A stretch of DNA of 64,000 nt from Ensifer sesbaniae. Lineage in GTDB: Bacteria; Pseudomonadota; Alphaproteobacteria; Rhizobiales; Rhizobiaceae. Below, piece after piece: positions 1 through 9,430 of this stretch. Location: the NCBI RefSeq assembly GCF_013283665.1, contig NZ_JABEKU010000001.1:1426001-1490000 (forward strand), in the 5' to 3' direction. Both the position numbers and the translations under genes were made by a program. Numbering within the stretch: position 1 is the first letter of the stretch; each line of letters opens with the position of its first letter. A model generated the notes under the pieces. It ran no database searches and was not told the DNA's origin. It saw only the letters and a program-made list of their open reading frames with translations.

Positions 1-191
1 TAGACGAGCTCATTGGCGGACAGAAGCAGCTTGGCGTCTTCCGGCATGTTCGGACGCAGCGAATCGAGGCGGTCCGAAGTCTGCTGCGCCATCGCAGGCG
101 CACTCATTCCCATGGCAAGTGTCTGCAGCGCCACACCTGCGAGCAGGGTAGCGTTGATCAGCGTCATGCGTTTGCGGTTCACTACCGCCAC
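1..191 (-). CDS. lptD: LPS-assembly outer-membrane protein LptD (OstA), N-terminal fragment
   Basis: Only the first 63 codons are inside the window; the gene continues past the left edge. The reading begins with GTG at 191-189 (MAVVNRKRMT...), followed by a hydrophobic signal peptide ending near the AMAQQ cleavage site, then a segment ending in SANELVY, the usual start of the LptD periplasmic OstA domain. The GTG overlaps the lptG stop by one base (TAGTG), and an AGGAGG stands about 8 bases upstream. An in-frame ATG nine codons in is an alternative start. LptD inserts LPS into the outer leaflet and here closes an lptF-lptG-lptD run. The open frame from 198 with an ATG is a different frame and is not the gene. 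Confidence 0.85.
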   Translation of the reverse strand, partial: MAVVNRKRMTLINATLLAGVALQTLAMGMSAPAMAQQTSDRLDSLRPNMPEDAKLLLSANELV

Positions 192-1270
192 TAGCCATCC
201 TCCTGATTTAAAAGAATCGTCGAGCCCAGCGCCATCGCTACAACAACTGGCAACCAGGCTGCAACGAAAGGAGGCACAATGCCGCTGCTCCCGAATGCTT
301 TGACAAGCACGGTCACGACATAAAGCACGAAGCCTGAAAGGATGCCACCGAGAATTACGGAGCGAGATTGGTTGAACCGGCTAAATTTGAGCGACACGCA
401 GGCGGCGATCAGCGTCATGGCGACGAGAAGCAGCGGCAGCGAGAGCATCGAGTGGAATTGGGTTTCCATGGCATTGGTTGAAAAACCGAAGGAGCGGGCC
501 ACTTCGATCTTGCCGGGCAGGTCAAAAAACTGAATGGAATCAGCCTTTGCAAGACGTTCCTGAACAAACTCAGCCTTCAGATTGGTGCTGAGTTGTGCTG
601 TTTTTAGACGACGCGGCAGTTGTCCATTGCGCGTTTCCGTTACCTCGTTAAGAAGCCAGTAACCATCTTCGAGTTTCGCCGAAGCCGCATCCTGTCTCAG
701 AATGATCGAGCCCTGTGGATCGAAGTGGATGACGGTGACGTTGAGGAGCGTCGTACCGTTGTCCTGAACCGAGCGCGCGCCGATGATCGTATCGGTCCCG
801 TTGTGGATCTGTCGCAGCCACGGAATCGACCCCGCGTCGGAGGAACGCGAGGCACCCCATTCCGCCAGCAGTGCCTCCCCACGTTTCGTTCCCCACGCCG
901 CCAGCGGATTGAGCGCGATCACGGCGAGCATGCCGAAGAGGAAGGCGCCCAGCACGAACGGGCGCAGGAACTGCCAGACGGAGATACCTGCGGCGCGGGT
1001 CACGACCAGTTCATAGCGCCGGTTGAGGGAGATCAGCGCCGCCATCGCCGAAAACAGCGCCACAAACGGAATCGTCTGCTGCAGGATCAGCGGGATGCGA
1101 AGGGCGGTCATCAGCAGGGCGCCGGTGATCGAATAATGCGGCAGGTTCGCCAGGCGGCTTGCCTGCTCGCTGAAGTCGATGATGAAGATCAACGAGAAGA
1201 TGCCGACGAGAAACCAGAAAGTGGTGACGACGTAGCGGATGAAGAAGTAGCGTAAGAGCGTGCCCATCAT
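191..1270 (-). CDS. lptG: LPS export ABC transporter permease LptG
   Basis: 359-aa inner-membrane protein of the LptF/LptG (YjgP/YjgQ) family. It has paired hydrophobic segments at the N-terminus (about residues 10-100), a periplasmic beta-jellyroll-like middle, and three hydrophobic segments at the C-terminus, the usual six-helix layout. With LptF and the LptB ATPase it extracts LPS from the inner membrane and passes it to LptC/A/D. The start ATG overlaps the lptF stop (ATGA at 1270-1267), so translation is probably coupled; a second ATG follows immediately. Assignment as LptG rather than LptF rests on gene order (second of the pair, directly before lptD) and on length. Confidence 0.93.
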   Translation of the reverse strand: MMGTLLRYFFIRYVVTTFWFLVGIFSLIFIIDFSEQASRLANLPHYSITGALLMTALRIPLILQQTIPFVALFSAMAALISLNRRYELVVTRAAGISVWQFLRPFVLGAFLFGMLAVIALNPLAAWGTKRGEALLAEWGASRSSDAGSIPWLRQIHNGTDTIIGARSVQDNGTTLLNVTVIHFDPQGSIILRQDAASAKLEDGYWLLNEVTETRNGQLPRRLKTAQLSTNLKAEFVQERLAKADSIQFFDLPGKIEVARSFGFSTNAMETQFHSMLSLPLLLVAMTLIAACVSLKFSRFNQSRSVILGGILSGFVLYVVTVLVKAFGSSGIVPPFVAAWLPVVVAMALGSTILLNQEDG

Positions 1271-2436
1271 GATGGCTGCCCTCCCTCGGCGTCACGCCGC
1301 ACCAGGCGCAGGCGTACCAGGAGATCCTGCAGCTTTTCCTGCCAGGTCATCGGGATGTCGAGGCGCTTGTTGCTCACGAGCTGGTGAATGCAGAGCGCGC
1401 CGGCTGCAAGTGGCACGATGTACATCAGCGGCACGAACCAGATGGAATCCTCGGCGCTGTTGCCGGCATAGAAGGTCATCCAGCGGATGAGCAGCGCCGT
1501 TCCGAGCGCGCTCACCATGGGATGGAGGCGCGCTTCCCGGTGAGAGCGCGCGTCGCTGCTGAACACCAATGCGATCAGGCCGAACAGCAGCGGGAAGGTC
1601 CACTCCGTCAGGCGGCGGTTGATCTCGGCGGTAAAGGCAAGCGGTTTGTTCTTGTAGACCTGATCGTTCGGATCGGGATTGAGCAGTCCGGCGAGGTCCC
1701 GGTCCTTCGCCCGGATCGTCGCCTCGCGCGTCGTCTTGGTCATATCGGCAAGGTCGAAGGCATAGGAATCGAACTTGATGATCGAGACACTGCCGTCAGG
1801 CAATTTGCGTTGCACCTCGCCGTCCTTCATCACCAGCGCGGAGCTTTTTTCGTCGACCGCGCCTTCGCGGGCGTAATAGACGAGTTCGAAGGCGGGATTG
1901 CGCGAATCGGCAACGAAGATGCCCTGCAACACGCCGCCGCTTCGCCGCGCTCCGACCTGGACATAGAGGCCGTCGGCAACCTTGCGGAACGAGTTCTCCT
2001 GAACGACGGACGACAGCAGGTCGGCATTGGCGGTCGCCAGCATCTTGCGTACCGAAACACGCGAATACGGCTCGACGAAATTGTCGACGGCGAAAGACAG
2101 GACGCTCAGGCCCGCTGCCAGGTAGATGACCGGCCGGATGATGGCCATGCGCGAGCTGCCGGCGGCGTTGAGCACCGTCAGTTCCGAATCGGTGTTCATC
2201 GTGGTGAGCGTCTGGGTGACGCCGATGACCAGGGCGAAGGGCAGGATGATCGGGACGACCGAAGGCAGGATGAGCGTTGCCAGCTTGGCGAAGGCCAGAA
2301 CCGACTGGCCGCTGTCGGTGACCAGATTGACGTTGGCAAGCGCCTGCGTCGTCCACACGATGCCGAGCAATGGCAGGAGTGTCGCGAGGAACATGATCAA
2401 GGCACGCCGGAATATGTAGCGTTCGATCAGCTTCAT
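1267..2436 (-). CDS. lptF: LPS export ABC transporter permease LptF
   Basis: 389-aa inner-membrane protein of the LptF/LptG family, starting MKLIERYIFRR, typical of LptF. Three N-terminal hydrophobic segments (roughly residues 10-115) are followed by a periplasmic domain (about 120-265) and three C-terminal segments. It is the first gene of the lptF-lptG-lptD run and overlaps lptG by four bases. It is divergent from pepA, as in many proteobacteria, so the 414-bp gap at 2437-2850 should carry promoters for both. I could not identify a convincing lptF promoter by eye. The tail after the last helix is long and basic (RLRLVRRDAEGG). Confidence 0.93.
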   Translation of the reverse strand: MKLIERYIFRRALIMFLATLLPLLGIVWTTQALANVNLVTDSGQSVLAFAKLATLILPSVVPIILPFALVIGVTQTLTTMNTDSELTVLNAAGSSRMAIIRPVIYLAAGLSVLSFAVDNFVEPYSRVSVRKMLATANADLLSSVVQENSFRKVADGLYVQVGARRSGGVLQGIFVADSRNPAFELVYYAREGAVDEKSSALVMKDGEVQRKLPDGSVSIIKFDSYAFDLADMTKTTREATIRAKDRDLAGLLNPDPNDQVYKNKPLAFTAEINRRLTEWTFPLLFGLIALVFSSDARSHREARLHPMVSALGTALLIRWMTFYAGNSAEDSIWFVPLMYIVPLAAGALCIHQLVSNKRLDIPMTWQEKLQDLLVRLRLVRRDAEGGQPS

Positions 2437-2850
2437 GCCCGTGTCCGGTCCAAAATCCTGCTCATGTTTCTGTTCCGGCGGCGGCGTCGGGCCGGGTTTT
2501 GCCCGGTCCTAGCCGAAGCCTGGTTCTTGCCTGCTATTCGCGTCGCTCAAATTGTGAAGCAACAGGGATAATTTAAGGCGAAGAACCTCGGTTAACCGCA
2601 TGTAAACATCCGGGGGCATCTTGCCAAGCGGTTGAAAAGCGAGAAGGGTGCCGGCCACAGCTTTGACGGTGGCGAATGTTGCGAATATTTTCCACTGTAA
2701 CCGCCCGGTAACAGGGCGGATCGCCACAAGCCTCGCCGTGTCATCCCAACGCGTCGCGGCCACAATCACCTTGCCCTGACACCGGCTCTCGGAAGCTTCT
2801 TTCGTTGCTCCGGATGCGTGCAGAGACAAGAAAGTAGCCGGAGTTTTTCA
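2437..2850. other. Intergenic region between divergent lptF and pepA
   Basis: 414 bp with no gene I can support. It holds one good sigma70-like promoter reading toward pepA (2663-2691) and a GC-rich stretch just upstream of lptF. A minus-strand open frame here (2509-2829) has no recognisable domain and would lie across the pepA promoter. Confidence 0.6.
2663..2691 (+). promoter_or_regulatory. Sigma70-type promoter candidate for pepA-holC
   Basis: TTGACG at 2663-2668 and TATTTT at 2686-2691 are separated by exactly 17 bases. Transcription from here would give a leader of about 150 bases before the pepA ATG at 2851. Seen by eye only; no start-site data. Confidence 0.5.
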
Positions 2851-4344
2851 ATGCCGATGAAGTTCGAGTTCACCTTTGCCAAGTCCCACCGGCCGAGCGG
2901 CGGCGTCGCCGTGCTCCTCAAGACGTCGGGCGGCGGAGCTGCAGCCGGTGCCGATGTCGCCGATCCGCAAGACGTGGTGACAAAGGCGGCGAAGGTGAAG
3001 AAGTTCACTGCAAAGGCGTTCTCCAGTCTCGATATCGTTGCGCCGCATGGCTCGCCAGCAGACCGAATCATCGTGCTCGGGCTTGGAGAGGCGGATGCGC
3101 TTACGGAACACGATTGGCTGAAGGCCGGCGGCGCCGTCGCCGCGAAGCTCGGTTCAGCCGACAAGATGACCGTCTTCATCGACGCGCCCGGGATCGACGT
3201 GACCGGCAAGGCGGCCGCCGATTTCGCGCTCGGCATGGAGATGAACGCCTACAGATTCGATGGCTACAAGACCAAGAAAGCCGACGACGAGGCCAAATTC
3301 TCCGGCAAGCCGGCCAAGGTGACGATCGTCACCGGCACGGTCATCGCCGCGAAGAAGGCCTTCGCCACCGCACAGGCGGTTGCCGAAGGCGTCTTCCTGG
3401 CGCGCGACCTGGTGAACGAGCCGGCGAACGTGCTGGGCCCGGTCGAGTTTGCCGCCAAGGCAAAGGACCTGGAGAAGCTTGGCGTCGAGGTGGAGATTCT
3501 CACCGAAAAGGAGATGAAGAAACTCGGCATGGGCGCGCTGCTGGGTGTGGCGCAGGGGTCTACCCGCCCGCCGCGGCTCGTCGTCATGCAGTGGAAGGGC
3601 GGCAAGGCCAAGGACCGCCCGCTCGCCTTCGTCGGTAAGGGCGTCGTCTTCGACAGCGGTGGCATCTCGATCAAGCCGGCCGCCGGCATGGAGGAGATGA
3701 AGGGTGACATGGGCGGCGCCGCCGCCGTCATCGGCCTCATGCATGTGCTTGCCGCACGCGAAGCGAAGGTCAATGCCATCGGCATCATCGGCCTTGTGGA
3801 AAACATGCCCGACGGCAGCGCACAGCGCCCTGGCGACATCGTGACCTCGATGTCCGGCCAGACGATCGAGGTGATCAACACCGATGCCGAAGGCCGCCTC
3901 GTGCTGTGCGATGCGCTGTGGTACTGCAACGACCGCTTCAAGCCGCAGGCGATCATCGATCTCGCGACCTTGACCGGCGCCATCATGGTTGCGCTCGCAA
4001 CGCACCACGCCGGCCTATTCTCGAACGATGACCGCCTGGCCGGCCAGTTGCTCGCCGCCGGCATCGCGACGCAGGAACGCCTGTGGCGCATGCCGCTCGG
4101 CAAGGAATACGACAAGATGATCGACAGCAAGTTCGCCGATATGAAGAACACCGGCGGCCGCCACGGCGGTGCGGTAACGGCGGCGCAGTTCCTGCAGCGT
4201 TTCGTCAAGGATACGCCCTGGGCGCATCTCGATATCGCCGGCACCGCCATGGGCACGCCGACGGACGAGGTCAACCAGTCCTGGGGCTCGGGTTTCGGCG
4301 TCCGGCTGCTCGATGAATTGGTGCGGGCGAGCTACGAATCCTGA
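2851..4344 (+). CDS. pepA: Leucyl aminopeptidase (M17, PepA)
   Basis: 497-aa cytosolic dizinc aminopeptidase that removes N-terminal residues from peptides; PepA homologues can also bind DNA. The catalytic C-terminal domain shows the conserved lysine in [10 protein letters not shown] (Lys263) and the family signature NTDAEGRL at residues 343-350, which carries metal ligands. The start at 2851 ([15 protein letters not shown]) is preferred over the longer frame from 2818 because GGAG lies about 8 bases upstream and family members begin at this point. A second ATG two codons in is possible. holC follows after 41 bases, the same pepA-holC order as in enteric bacteria, so the two are probably co-transcribed. 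Confidence 0.95.
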   Translation: MPMKFEFTFAKSHRPSGGVAVLLKTSGGGAAAGADVADPQDVVTKAAKVKKFTAKAFSSLDIVAPHGSPADRIIVLGLGEADALTEHDWLKAGGAVAAKLGSADKMTVFIDAPGIDVTGKAAADFALGMEMNAYRFDGYKTKKADDEAKFSGKPAKVTIVTGTVIAAKKAFATAQAVAEGVFLARDLVNEPANVLGPVEFAAKAKDLEKLGVEVEILTEKEMKKLGMGALLGVAQGSTRPPRLVVMQWKGGKAKDRPLAFVGKGVVFDSGGISIKPAAGMEEMKGDMGGAAAVIGLMHVLAAREAKVNAIGIIGLVENMPDGSAQRPGDIVTSMSGQTIEVINTDAEGRLVLCDALWYCNDRFKPQAIIDLATLTGAIMVALATHHAGLFSNDDRLAGQLLAAGIATQERLWRMPLGKEYDKMIDSKFADMKNTGGRHGGAVTAAQFLQRFVKDTPWAHLDIAGTAMGTPTDEVNQSWGSGFGVRLLDELVRASYES

Positions 4345-4385
4345 CTGGCCGCGACGGACGTGACGAAAGGCGGGAAGCAATCGGT

Positions 4386-4835
4386 ATGACCGAAATCCTG
4401 TTCTATCACCTGACGGAATCGAAGCTCGAAGACGCGTTGCCGCCATTGCTCGACAAGAGCGTCGAGCGCGGCTGGCGGGTGGCTGTGCAGACGATCGACG
4501 CCGAGCGGCGCGACGCGCTCGACACGCATCTGTGGGTTTATCGCGACGAAAGCTTCCTGCCGCATGGCACGGATGCCGGCGACTTCGCTGCAGACCAGCC
4601 GATCCTGCTGGTGGCCGACGAAGGCAATGCGAATGCCGCGACGGTCCGCTTCGTCATTGACGGCGCCAGCCCGCCTGATGTTTCGACCTACGAGCGCGTC
4701 GTCTTCATGTTCGATGGCTACGACCAGGATCAGCTCGAGGGCGCGCGCGCCCATTGGAAGCGGTTGAAGGGGGAGGGGCACAACCTCACCTATTGGCAAC
4801 AGAACCGCGACGGCCGCTGGGAAAAGAAGGCTTGA
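4386..4835 (+). CDS. holC: DNA polymerase III chi subunit
   Basis: 149-aa protein of the DNA polymerase III chi family, starting MTEILFYHLTESKLEDALPPLL, the typical chi opening. Chi, usually with psi, links the clamp loader to SSB at the replication fork. The conserved core LWVYRDESFLPHG (about residues 42-54) and the FMFDGYDQDQ stretch near residue 103 are visible. It sits directly downstream of pepA and is followed by a strong symmetric hairpin that ends the transcription unit. Confidence 0.93.
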   Translation: MTEILFYHLTESKLEDALPPLLDKSVERGWRVAVQTIDAERRDALDTHLWVYRDESFLPHGTDAGDFAADQPILLVADEGNANAATVRFVIDGASPPDVSTYERVVFMFDGYDQDQLEGARAHWKRLKGEGHNLTYWQQNRDGRWEKKA

Positions 4836-4857
4836 GTTTACAACCCGTTGCGACGAA

Positions 4858-4885
4858 GAAGCCCGCGGCCGATGCCGCGGGCTTC
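4858..4885. terminator. Bidirectional terminator hairpin between holC and the convergent dehydrogenase gene
   Basis: A perfect 12-bp stem, GAAGCCCGCGGC and its complement, with a four-base CGAT loop, lies between two convergent genes. The 3' flank is only weakly T-rich on the plus strand, but the position and the strong stem fit a shared terminator. Confidence 0.75.
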
Positions 4886-4908
4886 GTGCTTCTGACGTGC
4901 TCAGAATA

Positions 4909-5835
4909 TCAATCGTGGAACGCTTCGACGAACTTGCGCTTGCCGAGCATGAAGGCGTCGGCGACGTGGCGCAGCGGCGCCAGATCGACGTCCGACTTCC
5001 CGGCTCTGACGATCTCGGCGAAGCGCCGATAGAGCATCGGGTATTCCTGTTCCGGCTCGTGATGGACAAGCTTGCCATCGATGGCGAGCTTGGCGCCGCC
5101 TTCGGACAGCACCATCTCGCCTGCCGCCGTCCGGGCGACGATGTCCCAGCTCTGCTTGCCGGTCTGGCGCCAGTCGAACTCGGCGGAAACCGGCAATTTC
5201 TTCCCATCCGTGAAGGTGATGTTGGCAGCAATCGGCGCGTCCCGATTCTCGGGGAATTCGAGCACGGCCGAGGTCACGAACAGCGGAAGCGGCAGGATGT
5301 GGGTAATGATCGAAAGTGCGTTGATGCCCGGGTCGAAGACGCCGAGACCGCCCGCGGCCCAGATCCATTCCTGATTCGGGTGCCAGTGGCGCACGTCTTC
5401 CTTCCAGATGATCTGGACATCATTGATCGTCGTTGTCGCCAGAAAGGATTTTGCCGCTTCCACGGCGGGTGCGTAGCGGGAATGCCAGCTGGCAAACAGC
5501 GACAGCCCCTTCGATGCCGCCAGCGCTTCGAGGTCCGCGACTTCGCTGAGGGTGGCGCCCGGCGGCTTTTCCAGGAACACGTGCTTGCCCGCATCGAGCG
5601 CCGTGCGGGCCGCCTCGTAGCGATACTGCGGCGGCATGCAGAGCGACACGGCCTCGATCGCAGGCACGGCTTCGAGCATCGCCTCGATCGATTTGAAATT
5701 GTCGATGCCGTCGACCGTGCCATGCCGGCTGGCCGCAGCGATCAGGTGATAGTCGCCGTTTCTGGCGATCGCCGGCAGATGTTGGTCGCGAACGATCTTG
5801 CCGACGCCGACAAGAGCAATTTTGATGGGGGCCAT
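4909..5835 (-). CDS. Gfo/Idh/MocA oxidoreductase, probable L-arabinose/D-galactose 1-dehydrogenase
   Basis: 308-aa NAD(P)-dependent oxidoreductase. The N-terminal Rossmann fold starts IKIALVGVGKIVRDQHLPAI; the family EKP motif (FLEKPPGA) lies near residue 97 and the active-site region contains WKEDVRHWHP and GGLGVFDPGINALS. From memory, the whole protein resembles the Azospirillum L-arabinose 1-dehydrogenase and rhizobial D-galactose 1-dehydrogenases, which oxidise the sugar to its lactone. The start at 5835 (MAPIKIALV) is used because the longer frame to 6090 adds residues unlike the family. No other sugar-catabolic gene is adjacent, so the substrate is inferred from resemblance only. Confidence 0.82.
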   Translation of the reverse strand: MAPIKIALVGVGKIVRDQHLPAIARNGDYHLIAAASRHGTVDGIDNFKSIEAMLEAVPAIEAVSLCMPPQYRYEAARTALDAGKHVFLEKPPGATLSEVADLEALAASKGLSLFASWHSRYAPAVEAAKSFLATTTINDVQIIWKEDVRHWHPNQEWIWAAGGLGVFDPGINALSIITHILPLPLFVTSAVLEFPENRDAPIAANITFTDGKKLPVSAEFDWRQTGKQSWDIVARTAAGEMVLSEGGAKLAIDGKLVHHEPEQEYPMLYRRFAEIVRAGKSDVDLAPLRHVADAFMLGKRKFVEAFHD

Positions 5836-6065
5836 TGGTGTTCCGCTCGATTTGTATGACTTATTGTCGGCTCTTGTAGCAGATTGCGCAAAGGGGGCAA
5901 GCGCCGCCGGTCCGCCGCCAGCATGTGCCATCAATGTCGTGGAAATCGACAGACTATCATTCCCTCTGAACGCCATCGCTCTAGCTCTACCAACGGACAC
6001 GCCGTGTCGTCTCGCCAGCGGGGGCGGGTCAACAGGGTGATCTGACCGCCGCAAGAGGAGTGAAC

Positions 6066-6908
6066 ATGCAGTTGCAAATCCGTCGTGCAAGCCGTGTCGA
6101 ACTCGACGTCATGATCGAATGGGCAGCGGGGGAAGGGTGGAATCCCGGTCTCGGCGACGCAGGCCCATTCTGGACGGCCGACCCGGACGGTTACTGGATC
6201 GCGAGTGGAGAGGAGGGGCCCATCGGAGCCATTTCACTGGTGCGATACAACCAAAGCTATGGCTTCCTCGGCTTCTTCATCACGCGACCGGACTTTCGTG
6301 GCCAGGGGATCGGCCGGCAATTGTGGCAGCAGGCGATGTCGTCCGCCGATGGGCGCATCGTCGGCCTCGACGGCGTGATCGCCCAGCAGGAGAATTATCG
6401 CCGGTCCGGCTTCGCTTACGCCCATGCGAACATCCGCTACGGCGGTGTGATCGACGTCGTCGAGCCGCCGGGTGCCGATCTCCTGGAGGTCGCGCCGATT
6501 CATATGTCGCTCCTCACCGAATATGACCGCCGTTTCGTCCCGGCCCGTCGTGAGGCCTTCCTTCGCGAATGGCTGAAGTCGAGCGATGGACGGCGCAGCG
6601 TCTTGCTGCTGCGCGATGGCGCGGTTGCGGCCTATGGGACGATTCGCGCCTGCCGTAACGGGTTCAAGATCGGGCCGCTCTTTTCCGATACGGAGACCGG
6701 CGCCGATCTGGTTTTTCGCAAGCTCGCCTCCGGCGTCAACGGCAGCGAGGTCTATCTCGACATCCCCGACCCGAATGCCTCGGCCAAGGCGCTTTGCGAT
6801 CGCTACAATCTGCGGCCGGTGTTCGAAACGGCGCGCATGTATCGCGGGCCGGACCCAGGCCTGCCGCTTGCCCGGATCTATGGCATCACCACGTTTGAGC
6901 TCGGATGA
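6066..6908 (+). CDS. GNAT-family N-acetyltransferase with C-terminal second domain
   Basis: 280-aa acetyltransferase. The N-terminal GNAT domain carries the acetyl-CoA loop RGQGIG at residues 78-83 after a beta strand GFLGFFITRPDF. The C-terminal half (about residues 150-280) resembles the second domain found in YitH-type two-domain acetyltransferases. The ATG at 6066 is chosen over the GTG at 6060 because GAGGAG ends at 6060, which leaves a normal spacing only for the ATG. It is divergent from the dehydrogenase and convergent with the ABC-F gene. Substrate unknown. Confidence 0.85.
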   Translation: MQLQIRRASRVELDVMIEWAAGEGWNPGLGDAGPFWTADPDGYWIASGEEGPIGAISLVRYNQSYGFLGFFITRPDFRGQGIGRQLWQQAMSSADGRIVGLDGVIAQQENYRRSGFAYAHANIRYGGVIDVVEPPGADLLEVAPIHMSLLTEYDRRFVPARREAFLREWLKSSDGRRSVLLLRDGAVAAYGTIRACRNGFKIGPLFSDTETGADLVFRKLASGVNGSEVYLDIPDPNASAKALCDRYNLRPVFETARMYRGPDPGLPLARIYGITTFELG

Positions 6909-6914
6909 ACGACC

Positions 6915-6937
6915 GGCCGGCCCCATGTCAGCCGGCC
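6915..6937. terminator. Hairpin at the convergent ends of the GNAT and ABC-F genes
   Basis: GGCCGGC at 6915-6921 pairs with GCCGGCC at 6931-6937 around a nine-base loop that contains the ABC-F stop codon. No T-run follows on either strand, so a terminator role is only suggested by position. Confidence 0.35.
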
Positions 6938-8817
6938 ATCGCCTCTTCGTATTCGGCGGAAAGCTCGAGCCATTGCTCTTCGGCGTGAACGAGTTTCGTT
7001 GCCGCGTCGGCGCGTTCCTTGGCCTTCTGTGCAGCTTTCGCAGGCGACTTTTCGTAGAGCGCCGGATCGGCCAGTTCCACATCAAGTGCCTGAATCAGTT
7101 TCTCCAGTTTCCCGGTCAAGGATTCGATTTCATTGATCTTCTTGCGAAGCGGTGCAAGCGAGGCGCGCTTGTCGGCATTGGCCTTGCGCTGGTCCGCCTT
7201 CGAAACGCTGTCTTCGGCGCTCGAAGGCTTGACCCTCTCGTCCTTCGCCTTGGTGCCGCCGACGATCAGGCTGCGATAATCCTCGAGGTCGCCGTCATAG
7301 CTCGCCACCGTTCCATCGCGCACCAGCCACAGCCGGTCGGCGGTCGCCTCGATCAGGTGTCGATCATGCGAGATCAGGATCACGGCACCGGAATAGTCGT
7401 TGAGCGCGGTGATCAGCGCGTTGCGGCTGTCGATGTCGAGGTGGTTGGTCGGCTCGTCGAGGATCAGGAGGTTTGGCGCATCGAAGGCGGCAAGGCCCAT
7501 CAGCAGCCGCGCCTTTTCGCCGCCGGAGAGATCCTTGGCGGGTGTTTCCATCTTTTCCGTCGCAAGCCCCATCTGCGCCACGCGCGAGCGCACCTTGGCT
7601 TCCGGCGCATCCGGCATGCGCCGACGCACATGCTCGACCGCGCTCTGGGTCGGGATGAGGTCGTCCAACTGGTGCTGAGCGAAGAAGCCGACCTTGAGGT
7701 TCGGCGCGATCTTCAATTCACCTGCTTCGGGCGCGAGGCGGCCAGAGATGAACTTGGCGAAGGTGGACTTGCCGTTGCCGTTGGAGCCAAGCAGCGCGAT
7801 GCGGTCGTCGGTGTCGATCCTGAGGTTCAGCCGCTTGAGGATCGGCTTGCCGGGCTCGTAGCCGACGGCGCCGCCGGTGACGGCGATGATCGGCGATGCT
7901 GCTTCCTTCTCTGGATCCGGGAAGGAGAAACCCTGGACATGGTCCTCGATGACGGCAGCCACGGTTCCCATGCGCTCTAGCGCCTTGATGCGGCTCTGCG
8001 CCTGGCGGGCCTTCGTCGCCTTGGCCCGGAACCGGTCGATGAAGCTCTGCAGATGCTTGCGGGCGGCGTCGTTTTTCGCCTTCGCCTTCATCTGCAATTC
8101 GTCGGCCTCGGCCTTCTGCCGCTCGAACTGATCGTAGGAGCCGCGATAGAAGGTGAGTTTCTTCTGATCGAGGTGCACGATGGCGTTGACTGCGGTGTTC
8201 AGGAGATCGCGGTCGTGGCTGATGATGATGACCGTATGCGGATAGCGGCGGACATAGTCCTCCAGCCAGAGCGTGCCCTCGAGGTCGAGGTAGTTGGTCG
8301 GCTCGTCGAGCAGCAGCAGGTCGGGCTCGGAGAAAAGCACCGCGGCCAATGCCACGCGCATCCGCCAGCCGCCAGAGAAGGACGAGGCCGGCCGCTGCTG
8401 CGCCTCGTGGTCGAAGCCGAGGCCAGCGAGGATGCTGGCCGCCCGGGACTCGGCCGAGTGGGCGCCGATATCGGCAAGCCGCGTCTGGATCTCGGCGATG
8501 CGGTGCGGGTCCGTCGCGGTTTCCGCTTCGGCGATCAGTGCCGAACGCTCCTTGTCAGCCTTGAGCACGATCTCGATCAGCGGTTCCTCGGTGCCGGGCG
8601 CTTCCTGCGCGACCTGGCCGATACGGGCATTCCTGGGCAGCGAGATGCTGCCGGCTTCGGAGGCAAAGTCGCCGGTGATGATGCGAAACAGCGTCGACTT
8701 GCCGGCACCGTTTCGGCCCACGAGCCCCGCCTTCGTGCCCGCCGGAAGCGTCACGGATGCATTTTCGATGAGGAGACGTCCCGCGATGCGGGCGGAAAGG
8801 CCGGAAATCTGGATCAT
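6928..8817 (-). CDS. ABC-F family ATPase (ribosome-associated type)
   Basis: 629-aa soluble protein with two ABC nucleotide-binding domains and no membrane segments. Domain 1 has Walker A GRNGAGKST (residues 34-42), signature SGGWRMR and Walker B followed by DEPTNYLD; domain 2 has GSNGNGKST, SGGEKARL and DEPTNHLD. A charged linker separates them, and a lysine/glutamate-rich C-terminal coiled coil (about 530-629) resembles Uup/YheS-type ABC-F proteins. Such proteins act on the ribosome during translation; some protect against antibiotics. The start MIQISGLSARIAG at 8817 is preferred because family members begin with this strand; the longer frame adds an unrelated basic stretch. Confidence 0.9.
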   Translation of the reverse strand: MIQISGLSARIAGRLLIENASVTLPAGTKAGLVGRNGAGKSTLFRIITGDFASEAGSISLPRNARIGQVAQEAPGTEEPLIEIVLKADKERSALIAEAETATDPHRIAEIQTRLADIGAHSAESRAASILAGLGFDHEAQQRPASSFSGGWRMRVALAAVLFSEPDLLLLDEPTNYLDLEGTLWLEDYVRRYPHTVIIISHDRDLLNTAVNAIVHLDQKKLTFYRGSYDQFERQKAEADELQMKAKAKNDAARKHLQSFIDRFRAKATKARQAQSRIKALERMGTVAAVIEDHVQGFSFPDPEKEAASPIIAVTGGAVGYEPGKPILKRLNLRIDTDDRIALLGSNGNGKSTFAKFISGRLAPEAGELKIAPNLKVGFFAQHQLDDLIPTQSAVEHVRRRMPDAPEAKVRSRVAQMGLATEKMETPAKDLSGGEKARLLMGLAAFDAPNLLILDEPTNHLDIDSRNALITALNDYSGAVILISHDRHLIEATADRLWLVRDGTVASYDGDLEDYRSLIVGGTKAKDERVKPSSAEDSVSKADQRKANADKRASLAPLRKKINEIESLTGKLEKLIQALDVELADPALYEKSPAKAAQKAKERADAATKLVHAEEQWLELSAEYEEAMAG

Positions 8818-9130
8818 TGCGGCCTTTTGCCCGGACTTGGCCGGGAAGGCAAGAGGCGCGGGTATGCAGCGTTTTCCTGCGGTGTCGGTCCGGGATTTCA
8901 AGAGGTCATTGTTATCGATTTTTGAACAACGCGTTCCGACAATCGATACTACACATCCTCATCGTGAGGGACCATCTCAATAGCGGAAGGGCGGGGAACG
9001 CTCTTCTGACCGCCTCGATCGACTGAACGCCATTGGCAAGGGCCCCGCGTTCCGAGGGACGACCGATCCGGCCACGGACATTTTAGATGAAACCTCGTTC
9101 GACCGAACGAGCCTCCCAGGAGTGAAGATC
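8818..9130. other. Intergenic region between the divergent ABC-F gene and exported paralogue 1
   Basis: 313 bp without a supportable gene. It holds an A/T-richer block at about 8905-8950, where a promoter for the ABC-F gene may lie, and a compact inverted repeat just before the ribosome-binding site of the exported protein (9094-9111). Confidence 0.5.
9094..9111 (+). promoter_or_regulatory. Inverted repeat in the leader of exported paralogue 1
   Basis: CTCGTTCG and its complement CGAACGAG are separated by two bases (AC). The repeat ends six bases before the AGGAG ribosome-binding site at 9118-9122. It could be an operator or an RNA hairpin near the start of translation; no regulator is identified. 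Confidence 0.4.
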
Positions 9131-9418
9131 ATGAAAACTGCAATCCAGACCGCTCTTTCCGCCGCTCTCGTTGCAACCGCCATCCTAGGTGGCGCCTCCG
9201 CTGCCTTGGCCGGCGGCAGCTACTACGAAGGCGTCAGCCCGACGCCACTCTATACCGAGCGCACGCCTGCCGTTACCGGCAAGTCGTCCTTTACCATCGG
9301 CAACTCTGAAGCCGGTTATGTCGACCGCACCAACACCGGTTCGGTGGTGAGCTACGGCGTCGCGCCGAAGAGCGTGCAGGGTGGCGAAGGCGAATATTAT
9401 CAGGGCATCTCGCGCTGA
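9131..9418 (+). CDS. Small exported protein, GGSYYEGVS family, copy 1
   Basis: 95-aa protein of unknown function. Residues 1-27 form a typical Sec signal peptide (hydrophobic core, ending ALA then GGSYYEGVS). The mature part carries GGSYYEGVSPTPLYTE at its start, DRTNTGSV in the middle and GEYYQGISR at the very end. It is polar and glycine/tyrosine-rich with no cysteine. AGGAG at 9118-9122 selects the ATG at 9131 over a GTG at 9122. A clear paralogue follows 144 bases downstream, after a terminator. I do not recognise a characterised family; a periplasmic location is inferred from the signal peptide. Confidence 0.8.
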   Translation: MKTAIQTALSAALVATAILGGASAALAGGSYYEGVSPTPLYTERTPAVTGKSSFTIGNSEAGYVDRTNTGSVVSYGVAPKSVQGGEGEYYQGISR

Positions 9419-9430
9419 CCACGATGAAGA

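Noticed and set aside
10-198. ATG-started minus-strand frame at the left edge
   Set aside because: Wrong frame; the lptD reading from the GTG at 191 has the signal peptide and the SANELVY segment.
2509-2829. 106-residue minus-strand frame between lptF and pepA
   Set aside because: No known family, no ribosome-binding site seen, and it covers the best pepA promoter candidate.
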